Positions 1 through 10,037 are shown, counted from the first letter of the stretch. The stretch is DNA of 64,000 nucleotides from Flavobacterium covae (GCA_019565575.1 CP067379.1:2976001-3040000); one strand, 5' to 3'. Numbers and translations are program-made. The notes: generated from the sequence alone by a model not told the origin.

Positions 1-151
1 TACCAGCATCCTCTAGTTTTTTAACACGTACATGGACAGTTCCTGCTGAAATTAAAAGTTTTTTTGCAATGTCTGTAAATGGTATTCTCGTATTATCAAT
101 TAACATATCAAGAATCTGATGATCAACCTCATCTAGTTTAAACTTACTCAT
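1..151 (-). CDS. Lrp/AsnC-family transcriptional regulator, N-terminal part
   Basis: The start codon is the ATG whose first base is 151, and the gene runs off the left edge, so only about 50 codons are seen. They encode an N-terminal winged helix-turn-helix typical of Lrp/AsnC regulators: LDEVDHQILDMLIDN, then TDIAKKLLISAGTVHVRVKKL, in which the recognition helix follows ISAGTV. The ligand-binding RAM domain would lie outside the window, so the effector cannot be judged. Confidence 0.85.
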   Translation of the reverse strand, partial: MSKFKLDEVDHQILDMLIDNTRIPFTDIAKKLLISAGTVHVRVKKLEDAG

Positions 152-252
152 ATAATTATTTCTTTGTTTGTGTTTTTATTTTTTAGTTTTTGTTTAAATA
201 CGTCTAAAATATTACTTTTTAAGCACTCCATTTACAAAAATATTGTTAATGT

Positions 253-1355
253 TTACAGAAAAGTTAGTGTTTTTTTTAGTTTGGGATAGTTCCCTAATTC
301 ATCTTGATATAACTCACCTTTTAAGTCGTAAACCTGATGTGCAAAACTTCTTTCTAGCTCTCCGATTTCTACGATCTCGGCTTCAAAATGAACCTTCTCA
401 TCAAGAAGGGTTTCTTTATAGTGGGATGCAAATTTAGTAATAATATCTAAAGAATCATCTTTTATTCTAACATTTTTATAAATAAAATCATAAAAAACAA
501 CTTTATTTTGCGGAATATTCAAATATTTGTTTAAATCTACTTTTGTCTTTTCTGAAGAAATAATACTTTCTAATGCTGTTATATAAGCTATAAAAATATA
601 TTTTCTTGTTTCTTCTCTTTCATAATCATTTTGGTAATGTCCTGCTTCAAATAAAATAGTGGGTACTCCTGAATATTGAAAATAATCGCCAATGCAATTT
701 AAGTTAAAAGCATCATCAAATCTACCTATTTGGCTGGGTATATATTTTTGTAATTCGTTATTCATTGCTAAAATAACCTCTACCGCACGTAATCTACATT
801 CATTATATTCACAAGCTTCATTAAAAGAAGGTGCCAAAAAGAAACAGTTGCTGGCATACCTGAATCTCCTACTCCAAATATTGTTCGTTGATCGTGTAAA
901 TTAAAGCAATAATGAGGTTTAATTTTTTCAAAAACTTTACGTAAAATTTTTGATTCAGGTTGCGTTAAAGTTATAGAATCTCTATTCAAATCCACCTGAT
1001 TTGCATTTTCTCTTGTATAGGCAAGTGCTCCGTCAGGATTAACTATAGGAATTATAAAAAAAGTACACGTTTTTGCTAACCTTTGAGCTAATGGTTCTTT
1101 TGAAGCTAAAAAGTTTAAAAAGTCAAACAATGCTTTAGTGGTTGTAGATTCATTTCCGTGCATTTGTGACCACATAAATATTTTTGTAGCTCCAGTTCCA
1201 AACTTAACAGAATAAATAGGACGTTCTTGAACAGATTGTCCCAATATTTCAATTTCAAAGTTTGAGTTTAATTGATCTAATATTGCTTCTAGGTGGGTAT
1301 TGGTAATATAACGCCCTGAAATACTTTTTTCTTTATAATCCGAATAAAATTTCAT
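253..1355 (-). CDS. M14-family zinc carboxypeptidase (frameshifted)
   Basis: Metallocarboxypeptidase-like protein that should remove C-terminal residues or cleave amide bonds using one zinc ion. The first half (1355 to about 840) holds the zinc motif HGNE (H66, E69), the substrate-binding NRD at 124-126 and the third zinc ligand in FNLHDQ (H154). The second half continues in another frame as APSFNEACEYNE and includes PTILFEAGHY, which carries the general-base Glu. The frames join near 830-835, where CTTTTTGG would need one more T (six instead of five). No signal peptide is visible, so a cytoplasmic enzyme is likely. I read it as one gene of about 366 residues with a probable sequencing indel. 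Confidence 0.8.
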
Positions 1356-1549
1356 TTGCTTTACTTGATTTTTTTAAAAAAAAAATTTAATTGAGACAGT
1401 CACATACCTCATCCAAGAAAAAATTTATTTTTTAAAATTCATCAAATTTAAGAACTTAAATTTTTCTCTTTATATATACTAAAGGCTATGTAAAAATCAA
1501 ATTAACAGAAATAGTGGTGATAATTTATTTTATATAAATTATCTAAAAA

Positions 1550-2110
1550 TTATTTGGTAAAACTATATTCAGGAACTTTACCTACGATTCCATTGAAATA
1601 GCTTTCTAAGATAGCAAAATCTTTTTCTCTGTCTCCAGAGGGTATCATTTTAGGAAAAGCAATAACTTGCTTATTTTTCCAATCAAAACCAATAGCAACA
1701 ATAGGAACATTTGCTTTTATAGCTATATAATAAAATCCCGTTTTCCATTCGGATACTTTTTTTCGAGTCCCTTCGGGTGAAATAGATAATCTAAATTCTT
1801 CTTTTTGTGAAAAGATTTTGGCAATTGCGTCTACTTTGTTTTCATTTTTAAAACGATTAAGAGGTTCTCCTCCTACCCATTTAAAATAATAACCAAAAGG
1901 AAATTTAAAAAGTTCTTTTTTAGCAACAAAATTAATATTAATACCTAATGAACCTCTTGTTAATAATCCTATATAAAAATCATGCCAACTAGTATGTGGA
2001 ACTACAGGCATTACACTTTTTTTTATATCAATCATGTAGGATTGGTAGTCCCCTACAATTTTCCATCCCATTAACTTAAAAAATATAAATTGGTATACTC
2101 TTTTTTTCAT
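1550..2110 (-). CDS. PlsC-like 1-acylglycerol-3-phosphate acyltransferase family protein
   Basis: Short acyltransferase (186 aa) of the LPLAT/PlsC superfamily, expected to transfer an acyl chain to a glycerolipid or related lipid at the inner membrane. The catalytic HX4D box is HTSWHD at residues 39-44, and the phosphate-binding motif SPEGTR is at 111-116. A hydrophobic stretch near the N-terminus may anchor it. It is shorter than canonical PlsC (about 240 aa), as is common for the single-domain bacterial homologues, so the exact substrate is not defined. It is separated from its neighbours by about 200 bp on each side and probably transcribed alone. Confidence 0.8.
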   Translation of the reverse strand: MKKRVYQFIFFKLMGWKIVGDYQSYMIDIKKSVMPVVPHTSWHDFYIGLLTRGSLGININFVAKKELFKFPFGYYFKWVGGEPLNRFKNENKVDAIAKIFSQKEEFRLSISPEGTRKKVSEWKTGFYYIAIKANVPIVAIGFDWKNKQVIAFPKMIPSGDREKDFAILESYFNGIVGKVPEYSFTK

Positions 2111-2345
2111 TTCTTTGAGGCTTCATATCTATTGCATACAAAAGTAATTCAAAATTTTCATCTTATACCAAAAAATTGTTTTTAAAAGTCTAAAAAAGAC
2201 TTTTTTAAGTGTTTTAAATCTGTTTTTATTTGGGTTAATATAATAATTCAAATGCAGGGTTAACATTGCTTAATTACAAACCGTATCACAGTTATTTTAT
2301 TTAAAAATTTTAAAATTTCACACATCTAAAATAAAAAAACTAGAA

Positions 2346-3023
2346 TCATTCCATCTTAATCTGTTCAAAGTATCTTTCAGTAATAAAATCAATATCTTTA
2401 ATAGATTTACGAGTCCAATCAATTCTTTTTTCTAAAAATTCTAGATCTGTTAAATGCCAATTAACATTAGAGTGACGTAGTCTATTGGTTAAACTTTGTA
2501 TAATAATAGCTGCTGATACTGAAATATTTAAACTTTCAGTAAATCCAACCATTGGAATTTTTAAAAATCCATCTGCATTTTTTATAACTTCTTCTGATAT
2601 TCCTAGTCTTTCAGTTCCGAAATAAATTGCCGATGGCTTAGAAATATCAAAATCCTCAAGCATACTATCTTTTTCATGTGGAGTAGTTGCTATAATCTGG
2701 TATCCTTTAGCTCTTAAATCATTAATACAATCTTGATTATTAGAAAACCGCTTAATATCTACCCATTTTTCTGCTCCAAGCGCAATTTCTTTATCAATTC
2801 TTTTCCCGAATCGTTGTTCTACTACGTTTAACTCTTGAATACCAAAAACCTCACAACTTCTCATTACGGCACTGGTATTATGTAATTGATAAACATCTTC
2901 ACAAACTACAGTAAAATGTTTAGTTCTATTAGCTAAAATTTTTTTAAAACCTTCTTTTCTATTCTCTGTAATAAACGTTTCTAAATATTCTAAATATTTT
3001 TCATCTTGAAATAAAGATTGCAT
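2346..3023 (-). CDS. trmH: SpoU/TrmH-family RNA 2'-O-methyltransferase
   Basis: SAM-dependent SPOUT methyltransferase, most likely methylating the ribose of G18 in tRNA. All three SpoU motifs are present: motif 1 NTSAVMRSCEVFG (49-61) with the catalytic Arg, motif 2 FGTERLG (135-141), and motif 3 IPMVGFTESLNISVS (156-170), which forms the SAM-binding knot. At 225 aa, with an extra C-terminal helix after the knot, it matches TrmH better than the rRNA enzymes RlmB or TrmL. It is transcribed divergently from the sirtuin gene; the 113-bp gap holds both promoters. Confidence 0.85.
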   Translation of the reverse strand: MQSLFQDEKYLEYLETFITENRKEGFKKILANRTKHFTVVCEDVYQLHNTSAVMRSCEVFGIQELNVVEQRFGKRIDKEIALGAEKWVDIKRFSNNQDCINDLRAKGYQIIATTPHEKDSMLEDFDISKPSAIYFGTERLGISEEVIKNADGFLKIPMVGFTESLNISVSAAIIIQSLTNRLRHSNVNWHLTDLEFLEKRIDWTRKSIKDIDFITERYFEQIKME

Positions 3024-3136
3024 TGTAAATGTTTTTAATTATATTGGCAAAAGTAATTAAAGTTCTCTATATGTTTTTATGAATTACTTTAATGATAGAA
3101 CCGTTATCTTTTTAAATCCTAAAATTACCCAATATA

Positions 3137-3820
3137 ATGAAAAAAAAACTAGTTATTTTAACAGGAGCTGGTATGAGTGCTGAAAGTGGTATCAGTACTT
3201 TTAGAGACTCTAATGGTTTATGGGAAAACCATGATATTATGGAGGTGGCTTCTCCAGATGGATGGCAGAAAAATCCTGCATTAGTTTTAGATTTTTATAA
3301 TCAACGTAGGGCTCAACTGAAACGAGTTCATCCTAATAGAGGACATGAAATAATTGCAGAATTAGAAAAAAATTTTGATGTACATATCATAACACAAAAC
3401 GTAGATAATCTACATGAGCGAGCTGGTAGTTCAAAAGTATTGCATTTACATGGTGAATTAACGAAAGCGAGAAGCACAAAAAACAATACTTATATAATTG
3501 ATTGGACGGAAGATTTACATATAGGTGATACAGCTCCAGATGGATCACAACTAAGACCCCATATTGTTTGGTTCGGCGAAGCCGTTCCTGGTATAAACCA
3601 AGCAATTCCTATATTAGAAAAAGCTGATATTTTAATTATCATTGGAACTTCTTTAAAAGTTTATCCAGCAGCAGGACTTATGCACTATGTTTCAAAACAG
3701 ACTCCTATTTATTACATAGATCCTAAACCCGCACATGTAAAAAATTCACGTAATCTTATTGAAACAATTCCTTTAAATGCTAGTGAAGGGATACAAAGTT
3801 TAATAGAAAGAGGGATTTAA
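3137..3820 (+). CDS. cobB: NAD-dependent protein deacylase (sirtuin), zinc-cysteine-free type
   Basis: Sirtuin of 227 aa that would remove acyl groups from lysines using NAD. Visible motifs are GAGMSAESG (10-18), TFRD (21-24), TQNVD (86-90) and the catalytic His105 in LHLHG. Y54 and R57 in FYNQRR form the Tyr-x-x-Arg pair that marks SIRT5/CobB-type desuccinylases. The four cysteines of the zinc ribbon are absent: the segment after HGEL reads TKARSTKNNTYIIDW with no Cys. This appears usual for sirtuins of this lineage but differs from E. coli CobB. It converges on the nitronate monooxygenase gene with only 17 bp between stops. Confidence 0.9.
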   Translation: MKKKLVILTGAGMSAESGISTFRDSNGLWENHDIMEVASPDGWQKNPALVLDFYNQRRAQLKRVHPNRGHEIIAELEKNFDVHIITQNVDNLHERAGSSKVLHLHGELTKARSTKNNTYIIDWTEDLHIGDTAPDGSQLRPHIVWFGEAVPGINQAIPILEKADILIIIGTSLKVYPAAGLMHYVSKQTPIYYIDPKPAHVKNSRNLIETIPLNASEGIQSLIERGI

Positions 3821-3839
3821 CCCTCTTTCTAACGTTTTT
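3805..3839. terminator. Bidirectional hairpin terminator between sirtuin and nitronate monooxygenase genes
   Basis: A perfect 10-bp stem (AGAAAGAGGG / CCCTCTTTCT) with a 6-nt loop that contains the sirtuin stop codon; a T-run follows on the plus strand. The two genes converge here, so the same hairpin can end both transcripts. Confidence 0.75.
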
Positions 3840-4777
3840 ACAAAGAATACATTTCATTTTTAGCCTGTTCAAATTCTTTTAATAATTCATCAACTATTTC
3901 TTGAACGGGCTTTATATCTTTTATTAATCCTGCTATTTGACCTATTTCTAACTCACCTTCTTCTAAATCTCCTTCAAACATTCCTCTTTTTGCTCTAGCC
4001 CGCCCTAATAAAACCTTTAATTCTTCTGGCGAAGGACATTGAGTATAGAGTTCCTGCACATCATTATAAAATTTATTTTTAATTAAACGTACAGGGGCTA
4101 ATTCTTTCAAAGTAAGCTGAGTTCCTCCTTCTTCGGTGGTAAGTATTCTTTCCTTAAATTTTTGATGGGCAGAACTTTCTATAGAAGCTGCAAATCGTGA
4201 TCCTAGTTGTACACCATCTGCACCTAAAACCATAGCTGCTAACATTCCTCTACCTGTAGCAATACCTCCTGCAGCTATTAATGGAATTGTTATTTGTTCT
4301 TTGACCATAGGAATCAAGGTAAAAGTTGTGGATTCTTCACGTCCATTATGTCCTCCCGCTTCAAATCCTTCTGCTACAATCGCATCTACCCCTGCTTCTT
4401 GCGCTTTTAATGCAAATTTTGTACTACTTACAACATGGACAACTACAATTCCTTTTTCTTTTAGAAAAGAAGTCCAAGTTTTAGGATTTCCAGCGGAAGT
4501 AAAAACTATTTTAACTTCTTCTTCTATAATTATTTGCATTATCTCTTCAATATTTGGATAAAGCATTGGTATATTTACACCAAAAGGTTTATTCGTTGCT
4601 TTTTTACATTTTTGGATGTGCTCTCGTAAAATATCAGGATACATGGATCCCGCTCCTATCAATCCTAAACCGCCAGCATTACTTACCGCACTAGCTAGTT
4701 TATATCCTGAATCTCCAGATCATTCCTCCTTGAATAATTGGATATTTAATATCGAAAAGTGATGTTATTGTATTCAA
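3838..4777 (-). CDS. Nitronate monooxygenase / 2-nitropropane dioxygenase family FMN enzyme (frameshifted near start)
   Basis: FMN-dependent TIM-barrel enzyme that oxidises nitronates; related proteins include the enoyl-ACP reductase FabK. The long frame holds GIVVVHVVSST, the conserved GFEAGGHNG and IPLIAAGGIATGRGM, which bind the flavin phosphate, and LGSRF. The N-terminus lies upstream in another frame: from a TTG at 4777 it reads NTITSLFDIKYPIIQGGMIW, and the family pattern continues as SGYKLASAVSNAGGLGLIGAGSM. A one-base excess at about 4710-4716 breaks it. Without the indel the protein is about 313 aa, normal for the family. Confidence 0.82.
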
Positions 4778-4972
4778 AATATTTATTTTTTAATTAATTT
4801 ATCTTGTTTTTTTAATCGAATTAACTACTACATAACATTAAACACCTGTATTCAAATAACTTACATTTATTTCTTCGGCTTTATTAGTCAATTTTTTTAT
4901 GTTATCAATTGTCCTAAATTGTCATCAATCTTTAATTTTGAATTAATACTATCTAATGAATTTCACAATTAA

Positions 4973-5909
4973 TTACTTCAATTGTTGAATTAGAATAAAC
5001 TTGTTTGAATTCCATTCAAATTCTTTTATACTTAATTCATTATTTAAAGCATTCTGAAAATTAGGTATTCCGTAACCATAATTATTATCTGGTGAAATAA
5101 AACGATCTGTTTTTTCTACTGTTTCTACCCCGTTAGATCGTTCTATTTCTTTTTCCGTGGCAAAATCTTTTGTTATAAACAAATAATAACTTGGATCGGG
5201 TACCGTTCCTATTAAATTTGTTGTATTAACTCCCATTATGAATAATATATTTGTTTCATGCGAATTACCTTTATAAAAATTATTCGAATCTTTTACAAAA
5301 TCATAACCTACTAGAATTATTTTTTTATTATGTAAGCTTACAAACAGTGTGGGTGTATTTACTCCTAGAAAACCAGCGTCTAAAATAGCCACTATTTTTC
5401 CTTTTTCTGTATAATTTTGCTTATGTAAAAAACGCGCATTCAACATTTGAATTTGAGGAGCTGAATTACCACAATTATAATCAACTCTTAAAGCATTTTG
5501 TTCAGACTATTTGTTAACAAAAAATCTATTATCTTGGCTCATTATTTTTCTATTTAATGAATGATTAGCCTACTCAATACGTCTACAAAAAAGATTAGTA
5601 AGGACCTCTATGTTTTTTGTATTTCTTTTATGTGTACGCAATTTAACGATTTAGATTTTGCTAAAATAATAATTTCTATAGATAGAGCCTATTTGATTAA
5701 CATACAGTTGATGAATAAAAACCATCTTTATTATCTAAAAGAATTCCTTGAACTTTTCTTTTATCTAGCGAACGTTGTGACAGTTCTAATAATGGATTAG
5801 CAAAGAAAGTGGGTGCATCAGGTTTGTCTTTAGAAAAAATGCAAACATCCTCTTGAGTAAAAAAATAATTTAAAAACAACAGGAATGCTAAAAGTATTTT
5901 TAATCTCAT
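4973..5909 (-). pseudogene. Decayed S8 subtilisin-like secreted serine protease
   Basis: Remnant of a flavobacterial S8 peptidase of roughly 540 aa. The N-terminus from 5909 reads MRLKILLAFLLFLNYFFTQEDV (signal peptide) then DKPDAPTFFANPLLELSQRSLDKR. The middle is recoverable only in pieces with stops and shifts (KSKSLNCVHIKEIQK, QIQMLNARFLHKQNY). From 5446 the catalytic Asp motif VAILDAGFLGVNT is readable, and the His motif is SHETN where SHGTN is expected. The frame then jumps from IERSNGVETVEKTDR straight to YGYGIPNFQNALN, so about 130 residues including the catalytic GTS serine are missing. The C-terminal sorting domain is also gone. Unlike its neighbours, this gene is truly dead. Confidence 0.85.
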
Positions 5910-5956
5910 ATTCTTATATCCTTTTGTTTCCAAATATACACAGAAAACCTGATCTT

Positions 5957-7145
5957 TTAAGCTATTACTCCTGAACCTATAAGCTCCTCTCCTATATGCC
6001 AAGATACAAATTGTCCTTGGGTTATAGCAGACATAGGTTCTTCAAACTCTACATACATTCCTGAATCAAACTGGTGTAAAATAGCATTTTTTAATTCTTG
6101 TCGATAACGTATACGCGCTTTTACTTGCATTTTTTGACCTGTTTTAAGAGCTAGATCGGTTCGGGATCCAATGGATCTCTTCCTTAGCTACAAATAATGC
6201 TTTTTTAAATAAACCAGGGTGTGTATTACCTTGACCTGTATAGATAGAGTTACTATATATGTCTGTTGCTATTATAAATAAAGGTTCTTTAGTACCTCCA
6301 ATATTAAGTCCTTTTCTTTGACCAATAGTGTAATAATGAGCTCCTTGGTGTTTCCCTACAAGCTTTCCCATTTCTGGTGTATATTTAATATTGGATGCTT
6401 CAAACTTTAATTTTTCTTCTTCTGTAGTAAATTCAGGTTTAGGCGTACTATATAGATTATTTGTAGCATCTATTTCGTATATAAAACCTTCTTTAGGTTG
6501 TAATTGCTGTTGTAAAAATTCAGGTAAACGAACTTTTCCTATAAAACATAATCCTTGAGAATCTTTTTCTCAGCTGTAATCAGTTCCATTTTAGCCGCTA
6601 TTTCACGTACTTGAGGTTTTGTCAATTCTCCAATAGGAAATAAGGCTTTTGATAATTGTTCTTGTGATAATTGGCATAGAAAATAGGACTGATCTTTATT
6701 ACTATCTATACCCGCTAATAATTGATAAATGGTTTGTCCTTCTACTTGAGTTTCTGATTTACGACAGTAATGCCCTGTTGCCACATAATCAGCACCTAAT
6801 GACATTGCTATTTTAAGAAAAACATCAAATTTAATTTCTCTATTACATAAAACATCAGGGTTAGGGGTACGTCCTTTTTCATATTCAGCAAACATATAAT
6901 CTACAATTTTTTTCTTTGTATTGTTCACTTAAATCAACTGTTTGAAAAGGAATTCCTAATTTTTGTGCAACTAATAAGGCATCATTACTATCTTCTAACC
7001 AAGGGCATTCATTAGAAATAGTGACTGAGTCATCATGCCAGTTTTTCATAAATAAGCCAATTACGTCATAACCTTGCTCTTTTAATAAATAAGCGGCTAC
7101 ACTTGAATCTACTCCTCCTGATAAACCTACAACAACTCTTTTCAT
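5957..7145 (-). CDS. mnmA: tRNA-specific 2-thiouridylase MnmA (three frameshifts)
   Basis: Installs sulfur at U34 of tRNA-Glu, -Lys and -Gln. The ATP pyrophosphatase loop [13 protein letters not shown] is at the N-terminus; the catalytic nucleophile is in [12 protein letters not shown] and the second cysteine in GLCFIGK, so both active-site cysteines survive. The C-terminal tRNA-binding part includes [15 protein letters not shown] and ends [18 protein letters not shown] with TAA at 5957-5959. Reading frames change near 6908 (A-run of seven, six expected), 6565 (A-run of five, six expected) and 6165 (an extra C in ATCCCGAACC). Repaired length is about 395 aa, normal for the family; an essential-type gene with three indels suggests sequencing error. 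Confidence 0.88.
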
Positions 7146-7174
7146 GTATTCTTTTTTTTAGCCCACAAAGATAA

Positions 7175-7898
7175 TTATTTCTTTTTAACCAATGAAGGCT
7201 TCTTATAACCGTTAATTGTATCCGTATTTATTTCTTTTACTAGATTTTTATTGGCATCAAAATATTTCCAAAGACCTTTTTTCTTACCTTCTTTATATTG
7301 TCCTTGAATCAGGATTACACCATTATCTTCAAAAACTTTATAATCACCGTGCATAAAACCTTGTAAAAAAACAGCTTCTTCTTTTAAAGTTCCTCCTTTA
7401 GAATAAATCTTAGAAATTCCATTTTTAACGCCATTTTTATACATTACCTCTTCTGCTAATACTCCATCTGTAAAAAATATTTTTTTACTTCCTTCTACTC
7501 TATCATCTATATAGTTTTCTATACACATAACAGTTTTTAATCCTTTGTGATAGTATTTCCATATTCCTTGTCGAAGTTTGTTTATAACTTTTCCTTCGCT
7601 TACTTTTAATCCGTTTTCATCAAAAAAAAATGGTATAGGCTCCTCCTTTACCATCAAATTCGCGTGTTGCTTTTAAAATTTTTTTATCACTATCTGTATA
7701 GTATTTAAACACTCCATCCTCTACTCCATTTTTAAAATTTCCTTCATAACGAACTCTATTGGATCCTTCATAATATCCTTTCCAAAAACCAATACGTTCT
7801 CCTTTACTATTAATTTGATTTTCTGATTCTTTCTTAATTTGGGAAAAAATACTAAATGAACTTAAAAACAGAACTATAAACAACCTATGTATTTTCAT
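7175..7898 (-). CDS. Secreted MORN-repeat-like protein (YwqK-type), frameshifted
   Basis: A signal peptide (MKIHRLFIVLFLSSFSIFSQ) starts at 7898. The mature part consists of repeated units of the type GxWKxYYxxGxxxxEGxFKNGxxxG, such as GFWKGYYEGSNRVRYEGNFKNG, GIWKYYHKG, GISKIYSKGGTLKEEA and GLWKYFDANKNL. This is the toxin-antitoxin-like MORN variant repeat family common in Bacteroidetes; the function is unknown and probably structural or envelope-associated. The frame is broken at an A-run of nine (7621-7629, plus strand), where eight restores one protein of about 240 aa. It lies 29 bp downstream of the mnmA start, on the same strand, and is transcribed towards mnmA. Confidence 0.75.
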
Positions 7899-8039
7899 CT
7901 TTTTACTTTAAAAATAAAACTCAAAATTATTAGTTTTATTTTGTAAACAAAAATAAAACCTATTTAAATCTCATTTGAATAAGTAATTCTCAAAAAATTA
8001 TCTTCAAAATAAGAATCCCTAAACAGTCTTTATAAAAGA

Positions 8040-8096
8040 CAAAAAAATGTCTAAAAAGCAATAAATTAAAAATCAAACTTATCACTTTTTAGACAT
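8040..8096 (-). terminator. Rho-independent terminator after the DJ-1/PfpI gene
   Basis: Perfect 12-bp inverted repeat (ATGTCTAAAAAG / CTTTTTAGACAT) with a 26-nt loop, 33 bp beyond the stop of the minus-strand gene at 8130. On the minus strand it is followed by a run of T residues (plus strand A-run 8041-8047). Confidence 0.7.
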
Positions 8097-8129
8097 CTTA
8101 ATCTCTAAAAATAGTATTTTATATAATTT

Positions 8130-8801
8130 TTAAGATAACAATTCTAATATTGCTTCTGCTACTCCCTTAGCAGAAGCAGGATTTTGACCTGTCACCACTC
8201 TTTCATCTACAGTAATATGTTTTTCCCACAAACCTGATTTTTCAAAAATAGCACCTCTCTCTATTAATTTAGTTTCAAGCATGTAAGGAACTACTTTTTC
8301 TTGCTTTATAGAGATTTCTTCATCATTTGAAAAAGAGTTTATTCTTTTTCCATCAACTAAATATTTTCCGTTACTAAGTTTAATATTTACTAATCCAGAA
8401 GGTCCATGACATATACCGCCTACAACACCCTCTGTTTCATAAATTTTTGCTGCTATTTCTGCCAACTCAACATTATCTGCAAAATCCCACATAGTACCAT
8501 GACCTCCAATATAAATAATAGCAGAATAATCCGTTGCATTAACTTCCGATGGTTTTAGAGTATTATGCACTTTATTATTATACGTTAAATCATTCCAAAA
8601 TTTAGCATTTATAGGATCTTCTAAATCAAAACCTTCAACTGGAGCAACTCCTCCTTTAGGACTCACAAAATCTATTTCATATCCTCCATTGACTAAAACA
8701 TCCCAACAATGACTTACTTCTGATAAATAATAACCTGTCGATTCTCCTGTACTTCCTTTAACATTATGACTTGTTAGGACAAATAAAATTTTTGTTTTCA
8801 T
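8130..8801 (-). CDS. DJ-1/PfpI (class I glutamine amidotransferase-like) family protein
   Basis: 223-aa protein of the DJ-1/Hsp31 group, whose members act as glyoxalases, deglycases or chaperones. The nucleophile elbow is GGICHGPSG, with Cys131 followed by His132; the conserved acidic partner is Glu20 in GSTGESTGYYLSE. HCWDVLVNGGYEIDFVSPKGG is typical of the Hsp31-like branch. No signal peptide, so cytosolic. It starts 11 bp after the AraC-type gene on the same strand and is almost certainly co-transcribed with it. Thiol or carbonyl stress is a plausible inducer, but this is inference. Confidence 0.85.
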   Translation of the reverse strand: MKTKILFVLTSHNVKGSTGESTGYYLSEVSHCWDVLVNGGYEIDFVSPKGGVAPVEGFDLEDPINAKFWNDLTYNNKVHNTLKPSEVNATDYSAIIYIGGHGTMWDFADNVELAEIAAKIYETEGVVGGICHGPSGLVNIKLSNGKYLVDGKRINSFSNDEEISIKQEKVVPYMLETKLIERGAIFEKSGLWEKHITVDERVVTGQNPASAKGVAEAILELLS

Positions 8802-8812
8802 AGTTTGTATAT

Positions 8813-9610
8813 TTATTTTATATTATTTAAACTTTCAAAATAATAATGAAATTTATTTTTCTTAAAGTATTCTCTAGGACTCATTCTAATAAATTCTTTA
8901 AAATCCTTATTAAAATGACTTTGATCATAATAACCAAATTCAAGACAATCTAATAAATTTCTTTTTGATAGATGAATTGATTTAATTGTCTTTTCAAGGC
9001 GAACCAGCTTTTGAAAATATTTGGGGGTTACACCAAAATGATCTTTAAAATTTCGTTCAAAAGTACGCTTCGAAAAATTTGAATAATCAACTAAATCCAT
9101 TATTCTTATTGTTTTATAGTCACTATAAATCTTTTGATTAAAATAATCCCAATTAACTAATTCTTCTTTTTTAAAAGAAGACAACAGATCTATTAAAAAA
9201 TCTTCTATTAATTCTATCTTTTTTGAAATTTCTGTTGTATCTAAAAATCTTTTTTGAAATTCCTTAAACTGATTTCCCCAAACATCATCAGCCCAAACAA
9301 TTTTATTCTTAACATCTAAATAAGAAACATTAGAAAAGTGTCGAAACATTCCTGATTTAAAACGAACTGCTATAAATTGTTCTTTTAAAATATTTTTATT
9401 TAATATTTCTCTTGGACAAACAAGATAAGAATAACTTAATTCTGATTTAGACATAAAAACACTTTCGCCAAAATGAAAAAAAAGGTCTAAACCTGTACCT
9501 GGCAAAAAAAAAGATAATGATTCATCATCACAGTACTCCTTGTCTTCATAAAAATATCTATCTATATAAGGCTGTAATTTAGTAGAAGGTTTTACGGACA
9601 ATTTAGCCAT
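8813..9610 (-). CDS. AraC-family transcriptional regulator
   Basis: 265 aa. The C-terminal ~100 residues hold the double helix-turn-helix of AraC proteins: IRIMDLVDYSNFSKRTFERNF followed by GVTPKYFQKLVRLEKTI and the second helix set ending FKEFIRMSPREYFKK. The N-terminal part (PSTKLQPYIDRYFYED...) resembles the DUF6597 sensor domain common in Bacteroidetes. It precedes the DJ-1 gene with an 11-bp gap and probably controls it and itself. Confidence 0.85.
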   Translation of the reverse strand: MAKLSVKPSTKLQPYIDRYFYEDKEYCDDESLSFFLPGTGLDLFFHFGESVFMSKSELSYSYLVCPREILNKNILKEQFIAVRFKSGMFRHFSNVSYLDVKNKIVWADDVWGNQFKEFQKRFLDTTEISKKIELIEDFLIDLLSSFKKEELVNWDYFNQKIYSDYKTIRIMDLVDYSNFSKRTFERNFKDHFGVTPKYFQKLVRLEKTIKSIHLSKRNLLDCLEFGYYDQSHFNKDFKEFIRMSPREYFKKNKFHYYFESLNNIK

Positions 9611-10001
9611 ACAAATATTTAATTTTAATCAAGAATAAAGACTTAATATAGAATTTTATTTCAAAATCAAAGTTAATATACCTATAAGTTATTTATATAA
9701 CCTGCATGCAAATAAAATTCAAAAATTTCAATTTTTATAAATTCTTCAACAAAAATAAAATTAAATTTATTATTATCGCCTATATAAGGTATACGAAATA
9801 TTTCCTTTTTATTCTCTCATATCCTCTATCTATTACTTTAGCCTTTTCTAAAAAAGTGATACATACTGATTTTATACTTTCTTTTAACCGTTATATTCAT
9901 CGTTTTCCCTATTATTTATAAATTTAGTACACCTTTTAAAGTTTATTTTTAAGTACAAATTTACTCCTTTTACACAATCAAGAATTGTAAAAAAACGACA
10001 T
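9611..10001. other. AT-rich intergenic region without a supported gene
   Basis: Divergent spacer between the AraC and MarR genes. It contains an open frame from 9706 to 9921, rich in Lys, Asn, Phe and Ile; I see no ribosome site or protein-like pattern and treat it as chance. No repeats other than the palindrome at its right end. Confidence 0.5.
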
Positions 10002-10037
10002 CAAAAAAAATAATATGCGCGCATATTATTTTTTTTG
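10002..10037. promoter_or_regulatory. 36-bp perfect palindrome, probable MarR operator
   Basis: Every base from 10002 to 10037 pairs with its partner: the half-site is CAAAAAAAATAATATGCG and the centre is the rare GCGC step ATGCGCGCAT. It ends directly before a TAnnTTTG promoter element and lies 23 bp before the MarR start. MarR dimers bind palindromes of this size to repress their own operon, so binding here would cover the -33 region. Confidence 0.75.

Noticed and set aside
9706..9921. Small Lys/Phe-rich reading frame
   Set aside because: Low-complexity AT-rich translation in a promoter region, with no start signal or recognisable pattern.
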